A DNA stretch of 64,000 nucleotides, from assembly GCF_000149955.1 (NCBI RefSeq), contig NW_017264846.1:40022-104021 (forward strand). Direction: 5' to 3'. The notes below the pieces were generated by a model that saw nothing but the letters and a program-made list of their open reading frames with translations, was not told where the DNA came from and searched no databases. The translations under genes and the position numbers were made by a program. Shown piece by piece: positions 21,244-31,389 of this stretch (positions within the stretch are counted from its first letter, which is position 1; the number at the start of each line of letters is the position of its first letter). The DNA is from Fusarium oxysporum f. sp. lycopersici 4287 (Eukaryota > Ascomycota > Sordariomycetes > Hypocreales > Nectriaceae).

Positions 21244-21311
21244 AACTCGCTTATCATATACGTTATTTCATATATTAAGTATAACTGTAAAGAAATAACG
21301 TACATGATAAG
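21244..21311. repeat. Two Fot inverted-repeat ends, tail to head
   Basis: CTCGCTTATCATATACGT at about 21247-21264 is the right-hand tip of a Fot-family inverted repeat. TAACGTACATGATAAG at 21296-21311 is the outer 16 bases of a left-hand tip, identical to the start of the Fot element at 42360. The second tip is cut exactly at GATAAG, where Crypton copy 1 begins. Confidence 0.75.
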
Positions 21312-21605
21312 CAGAACTTATCGTGGGGTCGTTTTGCGGAGTAATTTCGGGAAATCGTATGTGATTACACAACTACCATCTGATAAGTGCCCGGCGCCGC
21401 GCACGCGAATATCTCGACGGTTAGGAGCCAAATCGATGCAATTCCAGGGCTGGAGGATTGCTACGCTCTGGCGGTCCGTTTGGTTCAAGAGCGACGCTGT
21501 ATTGACGAGCGGGCGCTGAGATATTTGCGTGTGCAGCGGCTGGGGGGCCAGGCTTCGCTGCAAGGACTACGACATAGCAATGCGCTGATCCTGCTGCTCC
21601 TTAAT

Positions 21606-21640
<35 letters not shown>

Positions 21641-22087
21641 AAAAAAAAAAAAAAAAAAAAAGTTTAATAAAAAAATACGCCTTCTAGATAGATAGATAGA
21701 TACGGACTAGTTACCGCTATAAATATATAAAGATCCTACCTGACGGCCAGCTTACCGTCGACGAGGGGCGGTCCGCCTCCTCCCTAGCCGAGCCCAGCGC
21801 CCCCGATGGCCCTGGCCCCGAGTCGGCCTTGGTCCCGGGCCTGGGTCATCGGGCACGGGGGTCCCTACCTGTACCCGTATCCGGCCCTGGCCCTGGCCCC
21901 GCTGGCGGCGCTGTTTGAGCTCGTCGACGAGCCGGTTCAAGCTCCGGCCAGCGCGTAAGAGCTCTAGCTCTGCAACTGCCTCCTCCTCGCTCTTGCCGGA
22001 CGCCGTGCGGGCCAAGAGCTCGTCCCAGATCACCTTCCGGCGACAGAACTGCACCCTGATCCCATTCCCCGGGCGCCAGCGGCTTCC

Positions 22088-23731
22088 TCACGTCTCTTCT
22101 AGCACCCGTACGGCCGGCTGACCTGCAATCCCTTCCTCCCATTCCTTCCAGACATCCCACACTGTAAAGACCTTGGCCAGGGCTGCAACGACGGGCATAC
22201 CTGGTACTGGAGGCTCTGGAGCCGGAGCCGGAGCCGTATTGAAGTTCAAGGTAGGGGCTGTCGACGGCGCCGGCGCCGGCGCCAGCGACACTGCTGGCCC
22301 GGCTCCAAAGTGGCCGGTAAAGGTGACAGGGACCTTGCCTTGGAGGAGGGCATCGAGGCCGCCCTGAATTCCTTCTAGCCGGGCCTCTAGCCGGATGGCC
22401 AGCCGCTGGCTATTCTGTAAGACGGCTTCGCGTGTGCTCTCTAACACACCGCTAAGCTCTGGCAACGCGCGTTGTACGAGCAGGCTTAACGGTTCCGTAG
22501 CCCCTACCGCGTCAGAGCGAACGGCGACGGCGAACTCATCCCATTCGGGCCCGTTAAAAGGGGCGTAGGCGAAGAAGGGTAGCGACGGATAGCGAGGCTG
22601 CAATACAGCCAGGTCCTGTAACAGTACTATACGCAGGCGCCGCATAAGCTTAAGGAAGCCGTCGGCGGCTAGGTCGTCGTCGTCGAGGCCACCTTCTGCC
22701 CAGCATTGCCGGCGCGCGCGAGCCTCAAAGCGAGGCTCCCACTCCTCGATCCACGGCCAGAGCTGCTTTTGTAAGACGTACGGGGGCTCGTGGGCCGCAC
22801 GCGCGAGGAAGTAGTCCCCGGGTGACGCCGAGAAGCCGGCGACAATACGCATGAACTGGCGCGGTAGATGCGTAAGATAGGCCTGGCAGAGCACGCTCTG
22901 GTTCCAGCGGCCGGCCTGCGAGATCTGGGCGAGTGACGTGCCGTGAGTCTCCGCGTCCTGGGCGCCTACCCTGCGCGGGAGGTGCGTCTTCTTTGACGCC
23001 ATAAGGCCAGCAGCACCGAAGATACGCCAGGTCTCTTGTAGCTGCGTCGGGTACGAGAGCTCCTGCTCGCGGTCCCGTCCGACAAGAACCTTGATCCGAT
23101 ACCAGTCCTGGCGGCGCCGGAAAGACGGGGACGGCTCGCCGGCGACGTGCCAGCGCCAGAAGAAGAGCTGTGCTAAGGCCCCTTGCGTACAGAACAAGGG
23201 GTCCTTATGCCGGAGGGCACCCATGAACTCTTTCTTTGCCGTCTTGTTTAGCTTACCGTCTTGCAAAAGGGTAACGAGGCAGCCACAGGGGGTCGGGCCT
23301 TCTGAAGACGGATAGTCGAGTAGAGACAGGTCTGCAAGCTCCATCTTACGGCGGTTTTCCCCCCGTAAGAGGTAGTAGTGGCCGAATAGGAGGTCAACTC
23401 GCGTACGGAGGTTTTGCGGCATGTATGCGGCCCCGCTGAGAAGGAGATCCTGGACCCGGAGCCATTCGTCGGGTGAATAGCCGGCCTGGATCCCGTCAGT
23501 CCCGCGGTCTTTAAAGGAGGCGCGGTCGTGCTTCCCCCGCTGCCGGCCGCGTTGCTCAAGGAAGCCTCGTACGGCGGCGCCCCGGGGATTTTCCGTGTTT
23601 GCGTTGCCGTGGGCTACCTGGAGCCGCCAGAGCTCGATAACGGCCGCGATATAGGCGTCGATAGTGCCCCTCGTAAGCAGAGATCCTTCGGCAAGGTCTG
23701 CTGCAGCCGGCGCAAGGGCCGTGGGTGGCAC
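22088..23731 (-). CDS. Crypton tyrosine recombinase with Ndc10/CBF3-like domain
   Basis: The open frame is 547 residues from a GTG at 23731. The same frame stays open upstream to about 24037, but without an ATG. Signature residues of a tyrosine recombinase are visible: Arg123 in LLRGENRR, His250 and Arg253 in THLPRR, Trp276 in AGRWNQ, and the likely nucleophile Tyr285 nine residues later. The following LPRQFMRIVAGF...GDYFLARA segment is typical of the centromere-binding CBF3/Ndc10 domain found in fungal Cryptons. The C-terminal FTVWDVWKEWEEG starts a GCR1_C-type DNA-binding domain. That domain is cut by TGA at 22088-22090, although the frame continues with GSRWRPG beyond it. Codon use is strongly GC-rich, unlike its neighbours, which suggests an independent origin. 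It would excise and insert the element by recombination at GATAAG/CTTATC. Confidence 0.85.
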   Translation of the reverse strand: MPPTALAPAAADLAEGSLLTRGTIDAYIAAVIELWRLQVAHGNANTENPRGAAVRGFLEQRGRQRGKHDRASFKDRGTDGIQAGYSPDEWLRVQDLLLSGAAYMPQNLRTRVDLLFGHYYLLRGENRRKMELADLSLLDYPSSEGPTPCGCLVTLLQDGKLNKTAKKEFMGALRHKDPLFCTQGALAQLFFWRWHVAGEPSPSFRRRQDWYRIKVLVGRDREQELSYPTQLQETWRIFGAAGLMASKKTHLPRRVGAQDAETHGTSLAQISQAGRWNQSVLCQAYLTHLPRQFMRIVAGFSASPGDYFLARAAHEPPYVLQKQLWPWIEEWEPRFEARARRQCWAEGGLDDDDLAADGFLKLMRRLRIVLLQDLAVLQPRYPSLPFFAYAPFNGPEWDEFAVAVRSDAVGATEPLSLLVQRALPELSGVLESTREAVLQNSQRLAIRLEARLEGIQGGLDALLQGKVPVTFTGHFGAGPAVSLAPAPAPSTAPTLNFNTAPAPAPEPPVPGMPVVAALAKVFTVWDVWKEWEEGIAGQPAVRVLEET

Positions 23732-24156
23732 GTAGCCCTCGCGGTCGTCTGCAAGCAGCTCGGCGGCCTCGGCCAGGGGGACCTCTAGGGCTTCGGCTAG
23801 GCTTTCGGCCTCTGCCAGGGCCGCGGCCTCGAGCTGCTCCTGTTCGAGCTGCCGCCGTAACTGTACAGCCTTTCCTTTGCCCTTGCCCTTACCCCGTGCC
23901 CGTGGTTTCTTTTGCGGCGGGGCAACGCGTCGTAAGAGGATATCCTCTTTGAGCCACGCTGCTAGCTTGTCTGGGGTTACGAGCTCGCCGTCGGGCCAGC
24001 TATAAAGTGAGCCGTCTGCCGCAGCCCGAGGCGTACGGCACCAGGCCTATAAGTTCTCGTCTGTTAGCCGCCCATGGGACTCTACGTAAAAAAAAGAGAC
24101 AAGGGCAAAGGGGAAAAGAGAGGGCGGCGGCCGGGGGAACGCGCCTTCCACTCCCG

Positions 24157-24279
24157 CTACTTCGCAGCATAACTCCGTGCCGTGTTCGCCGGCTGTTCGT
24201 CCTTCTTCGCCTGAAGGCCCGCCCTCCGGGCGGCACGGGCACGCTCGTCTGCGGCCGTGTACGAGTCGTCTGCGGCCAT
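24157..24279 (-). pseudogene. N-terminal exon of the Crypton recombinase with in-frame TAG
   Basis: Reading from ATG 24279 gives MAADDSYTAADERAR...SYAAK and then TAG at 24159-24157. REWKA follows in the same frame, where family members would have a sense codon. A later segment starting WCRTPRAAADGSLYSWPDGE (about 24050 downwards) connects to the main recombinase frame. A polypyrimidine tract and an AG acceptor lie just before it, so an intron is likely between the two. I could not find splice sites that join the frames cleanly. The same TAG is present in copy 2 (44512-44514). Confidence 0.55.
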
Positions 24280-24655
24280 CTCGGTCGATCAAGGCCTTTC
24301 TACGTGGTGTTTGTTTCCTGTCTGGGGCCTGATAAGTATACAATACAAGTCTATTACGCCCGGTAGGCCAACGCCTAATGGGCTCTGAAGCTAAAGGTAC
24401 ATACACTTCGCTAGTTATTGCCTTGCTCTCGCCAAGCCCATACAATTCTCACCTTGTTCCTTCCAGTCTAGTCATTGCTTTTCTTCTTAGTCCTCGTGAT
24501 TGTTAGTAGTAGCAGGTCAACTTGAAGCCCAATTCCTCCAAGTGTTCAGTTTCCTATCTTCGGCGGCTGAAGCGGTGCCTGCTGTTGACTATTTGAGGGC
24601 GTCATAGGTTATCGGTTAGTGTTGATAAAATGTTACTAGGTTAGTAGTGTTCCCG

Positions 24656-27600
24656 TCATCTCCGTTCCAAGCGACCTGTAGCGATCGCGAACCTGATCGT
24701 GGCCCGCACCGCGTCCATGTCTGGCTTCCATTCCTGACCGTCTGATGCTGCCTTACCTCCCAGATGAAAGGAGAGGTTGCCGCGTTTCTCATTTATACTC
24801 TGAAACATCTCTTTGCGTTGTGTCGTCCATTTAACGCATCGAAAGAGGAAATGCTCTACCGTTTCCTTTGCCCGCCTACATGGGCACTCATCCGTCGGTG
24901 CTGCCCAGATCTGATATAGATAGCCGTTCAGTCGCGCCATTCCGGTTCTAAGCTGCGCCAGCACGCTGGCTTCCTTCCATGATAATTGGTCGTATAGCAG
25001 GCGGGTATGTTTACCGGGCAGAGCTGAGTCGACCTTCCTAGAATGCCTGCCAACTCCATCTGGTAGCTTCCTTTCCGTTCGTAGATCTGCCCTCGCTCGA
25101 TTGAGAATTGTAGTCTTCGCTTTGGTCATTCCTCTCTGCGGCGTCATGTACGGCTCCGTTGCATGACGGGCCGACATCTTGGCTGTCTTTTGAATGTTGA
25201 GCTCACTATTAGAGGATAGCCAGATGATATTGACTCTGTTGCCGTTTCCTCGGAGCTTCTCTACAGCATCATATATCTCTCGGATGTGCCCTTGGCCTGA
25301 CTGCTGGCGTGGGTTACCTATAGCCTGGGCTGCAGATCTGTTACTCGTCAAGATCACAATAACTCGATACTTCATCTCTGGCAGACAGCCGAGGCCATGA
25401 GCAATCGCTGCTAGTTCGGCTGTGTAGGGGTTGTGTTCTTCCCTCGTACCCAGGGTGGCCGAAAAGGTTTCGCTGATCTTGCCGGTTCTTGTTACGGATA
25501 TAGGGATTCTGGTAGTTCCTCCCATGCCGACCAGATCATTTCGCGCGGAGCTGCTTGTCGCTATCCTGACCGCCCATCCTGCTTTGGCTAACTCTTTGAT
25601 CTTGTTTTCTTCTTCCTCTCCTTGACTATCCAGTATGGCTTGTAGGCGTGCCTCCCACGGAGCGAGGGTGAATGGCTGAATGACTTCCATGGTATCCTTC
25701 GGTAACTCTCTGCATATATCCGCGATACGCCTGAGTGGAGATATGAAGCGTCTGAAGGCTTTGATTCCTCGTAGGAGATTCCGGATCGGGTTGGTCCGCG
25801 GCAGCGTGTGTATGTCTACCCATAGCTTGCTTGCTCGTCTCCAGAACCTTTCTTGGATGGGCGCTATGTGGGCTTCAGCTTCGGCCACTCCTGTCGCCAC
25901 ACTTGTAAAGGATCCTATGGTTGCTTGTGCTCCTATCCTTTGTACTCGATGGATCGCATACGCCGATGCTGTTTTGCACGCATGCATCCAGACGTTGGAG
26001 GCATAGTCCACCACAGGGGCTACCATGGCTGTAAAAAGCTGCCTCGTTGTCGAGGGAGCCATTCCCTTCAGCCGTTTCAGTTCCATCGCAGCTCCTAAAC
26101 CCTTCGTTGCTGCCCTTGCGATGTGTTGCTTGTAGTGAAGCCGTGAGTCCATGATGACCCCCAAGATCTTGACCTGATCCTTCGGAAAGACTCTCTCACC
26201 CTTAATAGTAAATGGTTCTGAGTCTACTCTGCCTGTGTACCTGGTGAAATGTATGATCGCCGTCTTTTCCGCCTCAAATGTCGCGCCGCTGCGTCTCTCC
26301 CAGTCGAGAGCTTTGTCAATTATTGCTTGTATTCCTCTCCGGTTGCTCTGGGCTGTCGGTCCCGATACCCACGCAGTGTAGTCATCGACAAATGCAATAG
26401 CCCCACCATTCTTATCGATCTGAGTTTGCACTAGATCTGCATTGAAGAATAGAAACAGTATCGGCGATAGGGGCGAACCCTGCGGAAGTCCTGCTTGTGG
26501 TAGAGGTCGGCTTTCAGAACTTTGGCCATTAATTACAATGGTTGCAGTCCGCTCTGAACAAAAGGCATCGATCCAGCGCAAGAGACCCTCGGGGATCCCT
26601 CTCGCCTTCATCCGCTGCAGCAACCTCTCTTTGCACACACCATTGTATGCGCCTTTCACGTCGAAACTGACGAGGCTCACGACATGGCGTGAACGCCAAG
26701 CCGAGAAGATGTGCTCTTGTAGAAGTACGAGGGCTTGCTCCGCTGATCGTTGCTTCCGTGCACCGAAATGGTTGGTCGGGAGAAGTCCGTAAGTCTCTAC
26801 CGCGTGGGAGATCCTCTCAGCAACTACCGACTCTAACACCTTACCCAGCGTAGCGAGAAGCGAGATTGGTCTCCACGCTTTCGCAATCGTGTAATCATCT
26901 TTACCTGGCTTCTTGAGTGGGATGATTCGAGCATGTCTCCACTGGTCTGGTATCACGCCTTCCTCCAGTGATGCCTGAAAGATGGCGAGGACGTCGTGTT
27001 TCACTGACGGCCAGACTTGCTTCCAGACGATCGCTGGTAGTCCATCTTCTCCTGGTGCCTTCCATGATTTTGTCGCCCACAGTTGACGTTCCACTTCTTC
27101 CAAAGTCAGGTCGGGCATCGTTACTGGGGCTCTCTGTTGTCGCGGTCCTTCGTCTTCGATAGTGTCTGGCAATGGCGGGAAGAACTTGGCTAGCAGTTCT
27201 TCGGCTTGCTCTTTATGGCTCGTTGTTGCTGTTCCGTCTGCTTTGACGAGCTGCGGTACTTTCCCAAAAGCTGCCTCATCCCCAGACTTCATGTACTTGG
27301 CTGCTTTCCAGATATTATCGTTATCCGCCAGAAACTCCTTCCAATGATTGTTCTTGCGTTGTCGGATGGCATCGTGATACTGCTTCGCCGCAGCCTTTGC
27401 CGTATTTTCCAGACCTTTAGCATCCTGCCCCGCACGCCTTACGGCTCGAGCTCGATTTCTCCAGTATGTGTATATATGCCGCAGCTGTGTGAGGTCATGG
27501 GTCCACCACCGCTTTGCGTATGGCGACGGTTTGGCTCTGGGTGTCAGTGCTCGGACTGCTTCTAGCACAGCCGACATCAACCTGTCCGTTTTCTGCTGCA

Positions 27601-28432
27601 CCGTGCTTCCCACTGGCCTAACTCTCAGCGTCTCCACAATCCTACTATTGATCTCCTTCCAGGATGCATTCTTGAACAGAAGTCTTTCTTCCTGTTTCGG
27701 TACCGGGACTGAAATGTCGAACACCGTCTCTATCGTGCGATGGTCCGACCCGTGCTCCGTACCATGTATCGCGCATTTGATGTTTGTGTCCGCAAGCTCC
27801 TCGGACGCCAGAACCAAGTCAATGGTTGTTTCGTAGTCTCCGCTTTGCCATGTCTTTGTGCCCCGGCGAAGGAGGTTCCTAAGCATGAAATCGTTCATCA
27901 AGTCAATGATCGGATCCGCCTCGCCCTGTCTCTCCACTGATATATCGTCTCCGCCCCACATCTGGTCGTGGCGGTTAAAGTCGCCAGCAATGACCAGATC
28001 TACCGCTCTCCCCGATCTCTGTCTCACCTCTTTAATAGCTTTACGAAGCTTAGCGCATATGTCTTGTAGAGCTTGGCCGTCCCCCCCCGGCACGTAGATA
28101 GACGCCGTGAAGACCAGACGATCTGGCAGCCGAACAACCGCTGCCGTCACGTCTGGGGAGTCTATCGGCACCTGCTCGGCTTCCACCTCCTTGTTCACCC
28201 AAAGCATACTCCGAATCACCCATCTACCTTCCCTCTCTGTCGTAGGCACCATCTTGACCCATTTGTGGTGCCCCATCGGTATTGTTAATAGCCTACCCTG
28301 AATCCTCCGTGCTTGGGGTTCTTGGATGGCTAATACGGTTGCATCCTTAATGTCCTTGTCGTTCATTAAACTATCATGTACCGGTCCTTGCTTTCTGACA
28401 TTCAGTTGAAACAATCGGAATATGCTATTCAT
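24656..28432 (-). CDS. LINE ORF2: endonuclease, reverse transcriptase, RNase H-like
   Basis: ATG 28432 is preferred to the longer open frame because it overlaps the ORF1 stop (ATGAATAG) and puts the endonuclease at the start. The protein has 1258 residues. N-terminal apurinic-type endonuclease: [31 protein letters not shown]. Reverse transcriptase: [31 protein letters not shown] and AFVDDYTAW (catalytic Asp pair). The RNase H fold is recognisable but altered: the usual first Asp motif reads TSSSARND, and the TDS motif reads TSNRSA, so catalytic acids appear lost. Near the C-terminus is [17 protein letters not shown], the zinc-like motif usual in Tad1 elements. The RT itself has no stop or frameshift. 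It would prime reverse transcription at nicked chromosomal DNA. Confidence 0.88.
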   Translation of the reverse strand: MNSIFRLFQLNVRKQGPVHDSLMNDKDIKDATVLAIQEPQARRIQGRLLTIPMGHHKWVKMVPTTEREGRWVIRSMLWVNKEVEAEQVPIDSPDVTAAVVRLPDRLVFTASIYVPGGDGQALQDICAKLRKAIKEVRQRSGRAVDLVIAGDFNRHDQMWGGDDISVERQGEADPIIDLMNDFMLRNLLRRGTKTWQSGDYETTIDLVLASEELADTNIKCAIHGTEHGSDHRTIETVFDISVPVPKQEERLLFKNASWKEINSRIVETLRVRPVGSTVQQKTDRLMSAVLEAVRALTPRAKPSPYAKRWWTHDLTQLRHIYTYWRNRARAVRRAGQDAKGLENTAKAAAKQYHDAIRQRKNNHWKEFLADNDNIWKAAKYMKSGDEAAFGKVPQLVKADGTATTSHKEQAEELLAKFFPPLPDTIEDEGPRQQRAPVTMPDLTLEEVERQLWATKSWKAPGEDGLPAIVWKQVWPSVKHDVLAIFQASLEEGVIPDQWRHARIIPLKKPGKDDYTIAKAWRPISLLATLGKVLESVVAERISHAVETYGLLPTNHFGARKQRSAEQALVLLQEHIFSAWRSRHVVSLVSFDVKGAYNGVCKERLLQRMKARGIPEGLLRWIDAFCSERTATIVINGQSSESRPLPQAGLPQGSPLSPILFLFFNADLVQTQIDKNGGAIAFVDDYTAWVSGPTAQSNRRGIQAIIDKALDWERRSGATFEAEKTAIIHFTRYTGRVDSEPFTIKGERVFPKDQVKILGVIMDSRLHYKQHIARAATKGLGAAMELKRLKGMAPSTTRQLFTAMVAPVVDYASNVWMHACKTASAYAIHRVQRIGAQATIGSFTSVATGVAEAEAHIAPIQERFWRRASKLWVDIHTLPRTNPIRNLLRGIKAFRRFISPLRRIADICRELPKDTMEVIQPFTLAPWEARLQAILDSQGEEEENKIKELAKAGWAVRIATSSSARNDLVGMGGTTRIPISVTRTGKISETFSATLGTREEHNPYTAELAAIAHGLGCLPEMKYRVIVILTSNRSAAQAIGNPRQQSGQGHIREIYDAVEKLRGNGNRVNIIWLSSNSELNIQKTAKMSARHATEPYMTPQRGMTKAKTTILNRARADLRTERKLPDGVGRHSRKVDSALPGKHTRLLYDQLSWKEASVLAQLRTGMARLNGYLYQIWAAPTDECPCRRAKETVEHFLFRCVKWTTQRKEMFQSINEKRGNLSFHLGGKAASDGQEWKPDMDAVRATIRFAIATGRLERR

Positions 28433-29497
28433 GCTGCGATGGATAGAGCTTCCGACAGTTTCTGCTGTATGACTCGTGGGGGCCGCCGCATGGGATACAT
28501 TTCGGAAGCGTTTCTGTGCATGCACTGTGGTGATGGCCTTCTTGCGCGCATCTGCCACAGACTTGTGGTCTGTCGCATTGGTAGGCCTTATGGCTCGTGA
28601 TCTGTTGGCAATTGTAACATTGCTTGGGGCGGTCACGACGGTTCAAACGCCCTTTGTAGTACCGGATTCTCCTCCAGCCAAACAAAGAATCCTTCGTTAA
28701 TAAATAGACTAGCTTCTGAACGTTTTTTAAGGTATACACCAACCGAGCCGTACGCCTTGGGGACGTCTCTCTTGCTGAGCCATGCTACCTTTGCGACATC
28801 GGTGTCATTTTCTCGGCCGAGCATCTCGGTGATCTCAGTTCGAACTTCGTTCCTCTCGTTTAGCACCGCAATACGGCTGGTATTATCCACTCTGATAGGG
28901 TACAGGTCGTCTCGTAGGATCCGGGCTCCTGGGGCCAGTTTTGTTTCCGCTGCGCGTTTCACAATCTCATGCTCGCTCTCGTCCCTGCAGGTGATCCTGA
29001 TGCGGTGGGGATTCTTTGGGTCCCTAGTCACCGCTCGGCATCGCCACGTGGGATTATCCAGTTCGGAGCGGACTTCGTTCTCCACTGTCGCTCGGATCGT
29101 CCCGGCTGAGAGCCTAGTCTCATCTTTTCCTAGTCTTGAAACGTCAATCGTGCAGTAAAGCATGTCTGTGGGGTTCGGCGGAGCGGCTAAGGTCCTCGAA
29201 TCGTTGTGGGGTAAGAACGGTGTCAGTCGTGTGACGTCAGCATATGATCGTTGAGGTCCGTCCAATGCATTCGTGGTGATAGTTTCGAGCTGCTCGCGGA
29301 CGCGCTGCAGTTCCTCGGTCATCTGTTCCTTGATCTCCACCATCTGCTTGCTCATCTCGTGCACTGTCTCTTCCTGCTTTGCAATAGCTTCCTTAAGTTC
29401 CCTGGACATCTCTATCTGTTCCACTCAGCGCTTCCTGCAGCCTCTTGGTCTCCCCTGCGCGACTCACGCGCAGGAGATCCAGCGCCTTCTGCAGCAT
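28425..29497 (-). pseudogene. LINE ORF1 (nucleic-acid-binding Gag-like), frameshifted
   Basis: Three pieces in order. An N-terminal helix starts at ATG 29497 (MLQKALDLLR). The main part is 29424-28633: a coiled coil, then an RRM-like region with RIRITCRDESEHEIVKRAAE. A C-terminal part at about 28660-28425 carries CCHC-type knuckles (CYNCQQ...[30 protein letters not shown]). The first break is near 29425. The second is near 28640, where one extra C (GAACCG) moves the frame just before DRPKQC. Without these shifts it would be a normal Tad1-type ORF1 ending in TAG at 28425-28427, eight bases overlapping ORF2. As it stands, the RNA-binding tail is not translated from the main frame. Confidence 0.75.
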
Positions 29498-29600
29498 TGC
29501 CCTTCCATCGCTGCTGCTGCCACTGCCGCTACTCTTTCAGTAAGCAGTACTGTCGAGGATCCTCTCTCCCAAACTCTGCAATATGATGCCTCGTCTCTTA

Positions 29601-31233
29601 GCAGTCGCTTTCAGGAGCCTACGGTATCTCCGAACCTATTGGATCTCTGCTCCATCACAATTGTGCTTCGTTTCACATCGCCGGTCTGGCTTCAAGTTCT
29701 CCGGCGCCCAGTTGCGGGGGTTTCATATAATGACGAGTCCGACGCCAAAGGCTCGGCCCCTATTGGGTCCGCCATGACGGGCAGTCTCCACCACGAATTT
29801 TCTCCCAAACAACGATGATTCTTCTGATCCCTTCGCGTGTAGTTAAAAATGCAGTCGTCCCCGTTTTCCACTTTTTTCCCCATTTTAGAAGGACGGGTAC
29901 CTGTCCGCCTATTGACCGCCCGGACGACCCGGCAACGTGCACGGGCCAGATTTGTTGTATTTCGTCGAAATACCACAGTAGGCTCAGCTGCCTTCTTCAC
30001 TTTTTCACTTTTTCATAAGGCGTTATCGAGGGCTGACTAGGCTCGGCTCTAGGCTCAGCTATGTTCCCTAGCCTAGTCCTATGTTTCATACTACGGTGTT
30101 CCGGCCTTTTCAACATCCTCAGTTGTGGCTGAGACAGATATTCAGCTCCCGCTCATAGCGCGAAAACCCCAAGGCTTTCTCCGAATCCCACGATATTTGT
30201 AGCCCCCAGCCGCACGCTAACATCCGCGCGATATATTCGGTTAATTGTGCTTCAACCAGCTCTCTCATGTACCCACCCAATTCACTGTTCTCTTATTAAT
30301 ATTCACACGTGGTTGCGGAGGTGGATACACTTGCCGCGGCACTGAAAACAGAGCATCAACGCAGTCGACACAGACCCTGTCGGATTCATTATGCCAACGG
30401 TTGGGCTCATAATTATTCAAGAATTCGTCAGTTAATAATAACGAGGCACTTGCGGGATACCAGGCATATAGATAGAGAACAGCATGACCCCGCGTCCATC
30501 TAGTTTGAGCCAACGCTTCCTGCCTGAGCCCTTCTGTCGTGTTTGACTAATCCTTGCACAGGAGGGCAGATGTGCCACTATCACATCGATATCACACTAA
30601 TCCATTACTACCACCCAGCTGCCTACTCCGTACTGTCGCCTGCGATTGCTATGGGAATAAGGCCACTCTTTATCATATAGATAGAGCACCCAAAGCGCTT
30701 CAACTAGTCACTCCGTAGATACACAGTTTATAGTCAATCCAGTAAATATTTCCCATCATCATAGCCTTCTCCCAACAATTATGATATGCACTATCCCACA
30801 AACGGCAGCTGTCCAGATGCCAGGTCGGGCCAGTTCCATCGCCAGCTTAGGGCAACTAGCCGGCTGAATATCTCATGTGGTTAGTGTACATTATGCGACA
30901 CAATTTTGTTGCTTCTGATGGGCTGAAGGGGCTTTTGAGGCTTCTCACCGTGGAGATTAGATGCCTGTGCAGACCAGCAAAAAGAGACCGTGCATAGCTC
31001 AAAACGGCAAGCCTTAGGCCTGATTTGGGAGCTGCTGGCCAGCGGCTGACGGGCTGCTCAAACGCTCTGGTGGTGATTGATTCCGGCGGCTTAAAAAGAG
31101 GCGCCCTCTCGCCTTAACAAAGGGTCTCTGCCTTATCATAGCCTCCGGCCCGCAGGGCCTGAGGGATGAGGCTAGGACTGGTCTTTCCCTGTCGATTAGT
31201 CGCTTCATCTGGTTCATAGGTAACCTAAAGCTC
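29601..31233. repeat. Gene-poor stretch with one palindromic repeat copy
   Basis: At 29878-29920 the minus-like copy of the dispersed repeat is seen: ATTTTAGAAGGACGGGTACC, then TGTCCGCCTATTGACCGCC. It has one mismatch in the 16-bp palindrome (29891-29906). The rest of the interval to 31233 has no convincing gene. Its right part is the promoter region of the membrane-protein gene. Confidence 0.5.
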
Positions 31234-31329
31234 ATGGGCGTCCACACCAGCTCCCTTCCCGCCCCCCACCAAACCAAGACCGGAGGCGTCCCGGCCATCG
31301 CCATAAATCCTCCGTCCTCGTCCAAATAG
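31234..31329 (+). pseudogene. Truncated duplicate of the start of the membrane-protein gene
   Basis: A 31-codon ORF with the same context (AAAGCTCATG) as the gene at 31390. It encodes MGVHTS...GGVPAIAINPP, clearly related to MDVYTN...GGVPAISIKSS of the downstream protein, then TAG. A tandem duplication of the 5' end explains it. It may act as an upstream ORF. Confidence 0.6.
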
Positions 31330-31389
31330 TCTTCCTCGCCGATAAACTTCCTGCGTTGCTTCATCGCGTTCATAGAAAACATAAAGCTC

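Larger units (their letters stand above)
21306..24330 (-). mobile_element. Crypton tyrosine-recombinase element, copy 1
   Basis: About 3.0 kb of very GC-rich DNA bounded by direct GATAAG hexamers (21306-21311 and 24331-24336). Its sequence is almost identical to the inverted copy at 44335-50103 once the hAT insertion there is ignored. It has no long inverted ends and only a 6-bp direct repeat, as expected for elements that integrate a circle by tyrosine recombination. The first bases form a small inversion, GATAAG-CAGAA-CTTATC. The left flank is the tip of a Fot inverted repeat. The right flank is the 3' side of the LINE. Confidence 0.85.
24337..29600 (-). mobile_element. Tad1-like LINE (non-LTR retrotransposon)
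   Basis: Minus-strand order ORF1 then ORF2. ORF2 encodes endonuclease, reverse transcriptase and a decayed RNase H. The 3' untranslated part runs from 24655 down to the GATAAG boundary of Crypton copy 1 at 24336. The 5' end is uncertain (about 29.5-29.8 kb). No target duplication was determined. Confidence 0.8.

Noticed and set aside
21004..21244. Possible solo LTR TGTCAC...GTGACA
   Set aside because: A 6-bp terminal inversion is suggestive, but flanks CCTAA and ACTCG do not match and no internal region was seen.
24007..24366. 119-codon plus ORF in Crypton copy 1
   Set aside because: Opposite strand of the Crypton N-terminal exon and intron; GC-rich DNA gives long spurious frames.
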